Below are positions 32,113-35,536 of a DNA stretch of 35,536 nucleotides, one piece after another. How positions within the stretch are numbered: position 1 is the first letter of the stretch; each line of letters begins with the position of its first letter. The position numbers and the translations under genes were made by a program. Source of the DNA: Clostridiales bacterium (lineage in GTDB: Bacteria > Bacillota > Clostridia > Lachnospirales > CAG-274); contig JAJQBF010000078.1 in the NCBI GenBank assembly GCA_021203425.1, positions 1 to 35,536 of the forward strand, in the 5' to 3' direction. Under the pieces are notes generated by a model. That model saw only the letters and a program-made list of their open reading frames with translations. It was not told where the DNA came from and did no database searches.

Positions 32113-33342
32113 ATGAAAAAACCGGAGCTGCTTGCTCCTGCGGGAGATTTGGAAAAACTTAAAATTGTTATAAATTACGGGGCTGACGCTGTTTATATGG
32201 GCGGCGAAAGCTACGGTCTTAGGGCAAAGGCAAAAAATTTCAGCCTTGAGGAAATGGCAGAGGGTATAAAATATGCCCACGAACACGGGGCAAAGGCTTA
32301 TATAACAGCTAACATATTTGCTCATAATGAAGACTTAGAGGGAATGAGGGAATATTTTAAGGCACTTGAAAAAATAGGGGCTGACGCTGTTCTTGTGGCT
32401 GACCCCGGAGTGTTTTCTGTTGTAAGAGAAACGGCGCCGTCACTTCCCGTTCACATAAGTACACAGGCAAACAACACAAACTATATGACAGCGGAGTTTT
32501 GGAAAAGCTTGGGAGCCTCCAGAATTGTTGCGGCAAGGGAGCTTTCAGCGGCTGAAATAAAGGATATAACCTCAAAGACAGATGTTGAAGTCGAGGCTTT
32601 TGTTCACGGGGCAATGTGTATTTCCTATTCGGGAAGGTGTCTTCTTTCGGCTTATTTTACAGGCAGAGAGGCCAATAAAGGCGCCTGTACTCACCCCTGC
32701 AGGTGGAAATATTATATAACCGAGGCAACAAGGGAAGGGGAGTATTTGCCCGTAAACGAAGATGACCGAGGAACATATATTTTCAACTCTAAGGATTTGT
32801 GTATGATTGAACATATTCCCGAGCTTGTGGAAAGCGGAATTGTCAGCTTTAAAATAGAAGGAAGAATTAAAACAGCCTATTACGGCGCTGTTGTTGTTAA
32901 GGCATACAGAGAGGCAATCGACGATTATTTTACAGACAAGGTTCTTTACGAAAGCAAGAAAGAATTCTACCTTGATGAGCTTAAAAAGGCAAGCTACAGG
33001 GGTTTTACAACAGGTTTCTATTTCGGAAAGCCTGACAAGGAAGGGCAGGTTTATACCAATTCCGCATATATTAAGGATTATGACTTTGTGGGAGTTGTAA
33101 GAGAATATGACAGTGAAAGCGGAATTGCCCTTATCGAACAGAGAAACAAGTTCTCCGGAGGAGACGAGGTTGAATTCTTAAGAGCCGGAGCGGAAAATTT
33201 TAAGCTTAAAATAGAAAATATTGTTGACCTTGAAGGAAACAGCAGAGAGTCGGCTCCTCACGCCCAAGAGCTTGTTAAAATAAAGACGGGCAGAGAGGTT
33301 AGACCTATGGATATAATGAGGAAGGAAACAGTGAAAAAATGA
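32113..33342 (+). CDS. trhP: U32 family protein, probable tRNA uridine-34 hydroxylation protein TrhP
   Basis: The 409-residue U32 protein has ELLAPAGDLEKLKIVINYGADAVYMGG, the signature EAFVHGAMCISYSGRCLLS, and four cysteines (169, 176, 192, 196) that probably hold an iron-sulfur cluster. TrhP-type U32 proteins make 5-hydroxyuridine at tRNA position 34 using prephenate; older annotation calls them peptidases or collagenases. Position next to trmR, which methylates that hydroxyl, supports the tRNA role. Bacillus has two copies (YrrN, YrrO); here there is one in the operon. AGAGGTGA precedes the ATG. The stop overlaps the next start by 4 bases. Confidence 0.87.
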   Translation: MKKPELLAPAGDLEKLKIVINYGADAVYMGGESYGLRAKAKNFSLEEMAEGIKYAHEHGAKAYITANIFAHNEDLEGMREYFKALEKIGADAVLVADPGVFSVVRETAPSLPVHISTQANNTNYMTAEFWKSLGASRIVAARELSAAEIKDITSKTDVEVEAFVHGAMCISYSGRCLLSAYFTGREANKGACTHPCRWKYYITEATREGEYLPVNEDDRGTYIFNSKDLCMIEHIPELVESGIVSFKIEGRIKTAYYGAVVVKAYREAIDDYFTDKVLYESKKEFYLDELKKASYRGFTTGFYFGKPDKEGQVYTNSAYIKDYDFVGVVREYDSESGIALIEQRNKFSGGDEVEFLRAGAENFKLKIENIVDLEGNSRESAPHAQELVKIKTGREVRPMDIMRKETVKK

Positions 33343-33527
33343 CATTGAAAAAGATGGGGAAGTTTCAGAAGATTGTTTTTGTTTTGGGTATTCTTGTTAC
33401 GGTTTATGCCCTTGATTATTGGCGGAGAAGTAATTTTAATATAGGAAATATTCTTATTTTGGCTGTGGGGCTTATAATGGTTCTGTGGTTTTTTTGTTCC
33501 CGAAACAAGGGTTATAATTTGGCTTAA
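33339..33527 (+). pseudogene. N-terminal membrane fragment of a frameshifted YdcF/SanA-type gene
   Basis: This 62-codon frame starts with an ATGA overlap on trhP and encodes two hydrophobic segments (FVLGILVTVYALDYW and ILILAVGLIMVLWFF), then runs out of frame after a run of seven T at 33489-33495. Reading one base less in that run continues as FFVPETRVIIWLKRLILAG and another membrane helix straight into the DUF218 domain at 33583. So it is most simply the 5' part of one gene of about 248 codons. An independent small membrane protein is possible but less likely. Confidence 0.65.
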
Positions 33528-33582
33528 AAGGCTTATTCTTGCAGGTTTTGCGGTTTATTTTGCCCTTGCCGCTTTTATATTT

Positions 33583-34086
33583 ATGCAGGGAAAAACAGAA
33601 ACGGCGGATTTTACGGAGGACGCCGCCGTTGTTTTGGGCTGCGGAGTAAAGGGCACAAAGCTCACCGTAAATTTAAAACAGCGGCTGGATAAGGTCTGTG
33701 AATATTATGAGGAAAACCCGAACTGTATAATTTGTGTAACAGGGGGCAGGGGTCCTCAGGAGGATATTGCCGAGGGAGAGGCTATGGGAAATTATCTCGA
33801 AGAACAGGGCATACCCTCTGAAAAAATAATAAGAGAAACGCAGACCTCAAGTACGGAAGAAAATTTTGCTTTTTCAAAGACACTTTTAGACGATTATTTT
33901 GAGAATAAAGAGTATTCTGTTGTTTACATAACAAATGATTTTCACAGCTACAGAGCCGGGCTTTATGCTGGGGAAACAAGCTTTTATGAGGTTCACAGCT
34001 TTTCGGCGCCAAGCAGTATAAGATCACTTCTGCCTAATTATATGAGAGAGGTTTTGGCTGTTGTGGAAAAATGGGTTTTCGGCTGA
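33583..34086 (+). CDS. YdcF/ElyC/SanA family (DUF218) protein, 3' part of a frameshifted gene
   Basis: The 167 residues from the first ATG carry the complete DUF218 domain: AAVVLGCGVKGTKL, VTGGRGPQEDIAEGEAMGNYL, GIPSEKIIRETQTSSTEENF and YITNDFHSYRAGLYA. This envelope family includes ElyC and SanA, linked to lipid-carrier or peptidoglycan metabolism; the reaction is unclear. No ribosome binding site precedes 33583. In the same frame upstream lie a membrane helix (RLILAGFAVYFALAAFIFM) and no usable start before an in-frame stop, so the natural N-terminus appears to be the frame starting at 33339. It may be a real inactivated gene, a slippage-controlled gene or a sequencing error. Confidence 0.8.
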   Translation: MQGKTETADFTEDAAVVLGCGVKGTKLTVNLKQRLDKVCEYYEENPNCIICVTGGRGPQEDIAEGEAMGNYLEEQGIPSEKIIRETQTSSTEENFAFSKTLLDDYFENKEYSVVYITNDFHSYRAGLYAGETSFYEVHSFSAPSSIRSLLPNYMREVLAVVEKWVFG

Positions 34087-34126
34087 GAATGTTTTCTTGA
34101 ACAATAAAATATAACTATGCAAAATG

Positions 34127-34158
34127 AGCCTTCCGCATGATTAAAGGAAGGCTTTGTT
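34127..34158 (+). terminator. Terminator between the YdcF-like gene and murA
   Basis: AGCCTTCC (34127-34134) and GGAAGGCT (34146-34153) form an 8-bp stem with an 11-base loop, followed by TTGTTT. An AAAA run at 34121-34124 on the other side may let it also act on the convergent murA transcript. Confidence 0.8.
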
Positions 34159-34177
34159 TGATGTTGCAAAATATTGA

Positions 34178-35425
34178 CTAATTATTTATAATACTTATTT
34201 CGCCGCCTAAATCACTGATTTTTTCGCCGAAATTTTTATATCCTCTGAAAATATAATCGGCATTTTTTATACGGCTTTCCCCCTCTGCCGCAAGAGCGGT
34301 CATACAAAGGGCGGCGCCGCCACGAAGGTCGAAGGCTGTCACATCGGCGCCCTTAAGCTTTTTTGTTCCGGTTATAATAAAGCCCTTATTTTCTTCTATA
34401 TCCGCTCCGAATTTTAAAAGTTGACTTATATGTCTGTTTCTGCCTTCAAAAACCGTTTCTTTGATAATACTTTTTCCCTTGGCAATAGAAAGCATTGCCG
34501 TAAGCTGTGGCTGAAGGTCAGTAGGAAAGCCGGGGTAGGGCTTTACAACAATTTCATCTATGGCTTTCAGTCTTTCGATTGATTTTAAGCTGATATAATC
34601 CCGTCCGTATTTCAATTCACAGCCTGTTTTTCTCAAGATGTCCCAAACAATCCCCAGTTCCGTCGGGCTTATTCCCCTAAGACTTATTTTGCCCCCTGTC
34701 ATAGCCGCCCCGAAAAGGTAGGTTCCGGCTTCTATTCTGTCGGGCATAGTACAGTAGGGCTTTGACTTAAGGGTTCTCTCGCCCTCTATATAAATGCAGC
34801 TGTTTTTAACCTTTATGCCGGCGCCGCAGGTGTTAAGAAATTTGATTAAATCAAGGGTTTCCGGCTCAAGAGAAGGGTTTTCGATAACCGTCTGCCCCTT
34901 TGCATAACAGGCGGCAATTATTATATTTTGAGTAGCTCCCACACTGGGATATCGGAGATTTATTTTTGTACCTTTAAGTCTCCCTTTAACCCTTATAAGC
35001 CCTTCGGTTTCTTCTGTTTCGGCGCCCAAGGCTTTAAAGCCGTATAAATGAAGGTCGATTGGTCTTTCCCCCAAAATACAGCCGCCCGGTTTGGAAAAGA
35101 CTGTCTCACCGAATCTGCCCAAAAGTCCGCCGCAGAAGGTTATTGAGGATCTCATTTTACAGCCCGGTTCAGAGGGTATTTCATAGCTGTTTATGCCGTT
35201 TAAGTCAGCATAAAGGGTGCCCTTCGAAAGCTCTGCCTTTCCTCCCAAATACCTTATGATGTCAACAGATGTTTTTATGTCTGTAATGTCCGGGCAGTTA
35301 TATATAACCCCCGTTCCGTTCATTCCCGCAAGAGCAGCAAGCTCCGGCAGGACGGCATTTTTTGCTCCGGAAACTGTTATTTCGCCCCTGAGCCTTCTGC
35401 CTCCGCTTATTTTAATTTCAGCCAA
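34178..35425 (-). CDS. murA: UDP-N-acetylglucosamine 1-carboxyvinyltransferase
   Basis: MurA transfers enolpyruvate from PEP to UDP-GlcNAc, the first committed step of peptidoglycan synthesis. The 415-residue product has GGRRLRGEITVSGAKNAVLP with the substrate-binding Lys, MRSSITFCGGLLGRFG, the loop PGGCILGERPIDLH with catalytic Cys116 (the fosfomycin target), and FPTDLQPQLTAML. The start is TTG at 35425, preceded by AAGGG about 11 bases upstream. No in-frame ATG or GTG lies upstream before a stop. It has its own promoter. Gram-positives often have two MurA copies; which one this is cannot be told. Confidence 0.96.
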   Translation of the reverse strand: MAEIKISGGRRLRGEITVSGAKNAVLPELAALAGMNGTGVIYNCPDITDIKTSVDIIRYLGGKAELSKGTLYADLNGINSYEIPSEPGCKMRSSITFCGGLLGRFGETVFSKPGGCILGERPIDLHLYGFKALGAETEETEGLIRVKGRLKGTKINLRYPSVGATQNIIIAACYAKGQTVIENPSLEPETLDLIKFLNTCGAGIKVKNSCIYIEGERTLKSKPYCTMPDRIEAGTYLFGAAMTGGKISLRGISPTELGIVWDILRKTGCELKYGRDYISLKSIERLKAIDEIVVKPYPGFPTDLQPQLTAMLSIAKGKSIIKETVFEGRNRHISQLLKFGADIEENKGFIITGTKKLKGADVTAFDLRGGAALCMTALAAEGESRIKNADYIFRGYKNFGEKISDLGGEISIINN

Positions 35426-35457
35426 ATTTTTCGCCGCCCTTACAAAAGCATATTGTT

Positions 35458-35486
35458 ATAATATGGGAAATAAAACAAAATGTGAA
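35458..35486 (-). promoter_or_regulatory. Promoter of murA
   Basis: On the minus strand TTCACA (35481-35486), a 17-base spacer and TATTAT (35458-35463). Each box differs from consensus by one base. The leader would be about 27 nt. Confidence 0.65.
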
Positions 35487-35536
35487 GTATTAATGAAAAA
35501 TATTTAAAAAACGTTGCTTTTTGATTCCGTAAAAAT

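Overview
The window looks like chromosomal DNA from an anaerobic, low-to-mid GC Clostridia (Bacillota). The evidence is strong AGGAGG-type ribosome binding sites, TTGACA/TATAAT-like promoters, several TTG starts, the mltG-trmR-trhP gene order known from Bacillus, the long single-chain clostridial type of PurL, and a secondary cell-wall polysaccharide locus with CsaB. Placement below class level (possibly Lachnospirales) is a guess.

Layout, left to right. 168-2231: a secreted tannase-like esterase with an N-terminal copper-amine-oxidase-like stalk domain. 2273-4195: rpsB-tsf with its own promoter, a structured leader and a terminator. 4271-14921: a single-strand operon for a pyruvylated cell-wall polysaccharide: Wzx-like flippase fused in frame to a UDP-ManNAc dehydrogenase, two GT4 glycosyltransferases, VanZ-like protein, DUF4330 protein, Wzy/O-antigen-ligase-like protein, CsaB, TagA/WecG and an EamA transporter. 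15027-15326: tRNA-Leu(UAG) and tRNA-Ser(CGA) with promoter and terminator. 15394-20442: tgt and purL, separated by a palindromic repeat element. A bidirectional terminator lies at 20472-20527. 20537-26356 (minus): a sodium-pump biotin decarboxylase/transcarboxylase operon, in transcription order carboxyltransferase, OadG-like, biotin carrier, OadB, a three-gene small insert carrying a DUF3990 ADP-ribosyltransferase-like protein, then OadA-like. A LysR regulator (26533) is divergent from it. 27460-34086: exonuclease, Fic, YjbR/MmcQ, truA, mltG, trmR, trhP and a YdcF/SanA-type gene that appears frameshifted. 34178-35425 (minus): murA with a TTG start and its own promoter.

How the genes work together: the polysaccharide operon covers nucleotide-sugar oxidation, glycosyl transfer, flipping, polymerisation or ligation, and pyruvylation, which usually makes the ligand for SLH-domain surface proteins. 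The minus-strand operon joins two carboxyltransferase types to one biotin carrier and a sodium pump, so it can be read as a methylmalonyl-CoA/oxaloacetate decarboxylation or transcarboxylation system. TrmR and TrhP probably make 5-methoxyuridine at tRNA wobble positions. MltG, MurA and the YdcF-like protein belong to the envelope.

The best candidate for something undescribed is the three-gene block at 21954-22883: an ADP-ribosyltransferase-like protein between two small partners, translationally coupled and inserted inside the sodium-pump operon. Other points of interest are the flippase-dehydrogenase fusion that keeps an internal ribosome binding site, a carboxyltransferase whose glycine-rich motifs are eroded, a repeated intergenic core GCTGAAYWGTAAC, and the frameshift at a T7 run in the YdcF-like gene.
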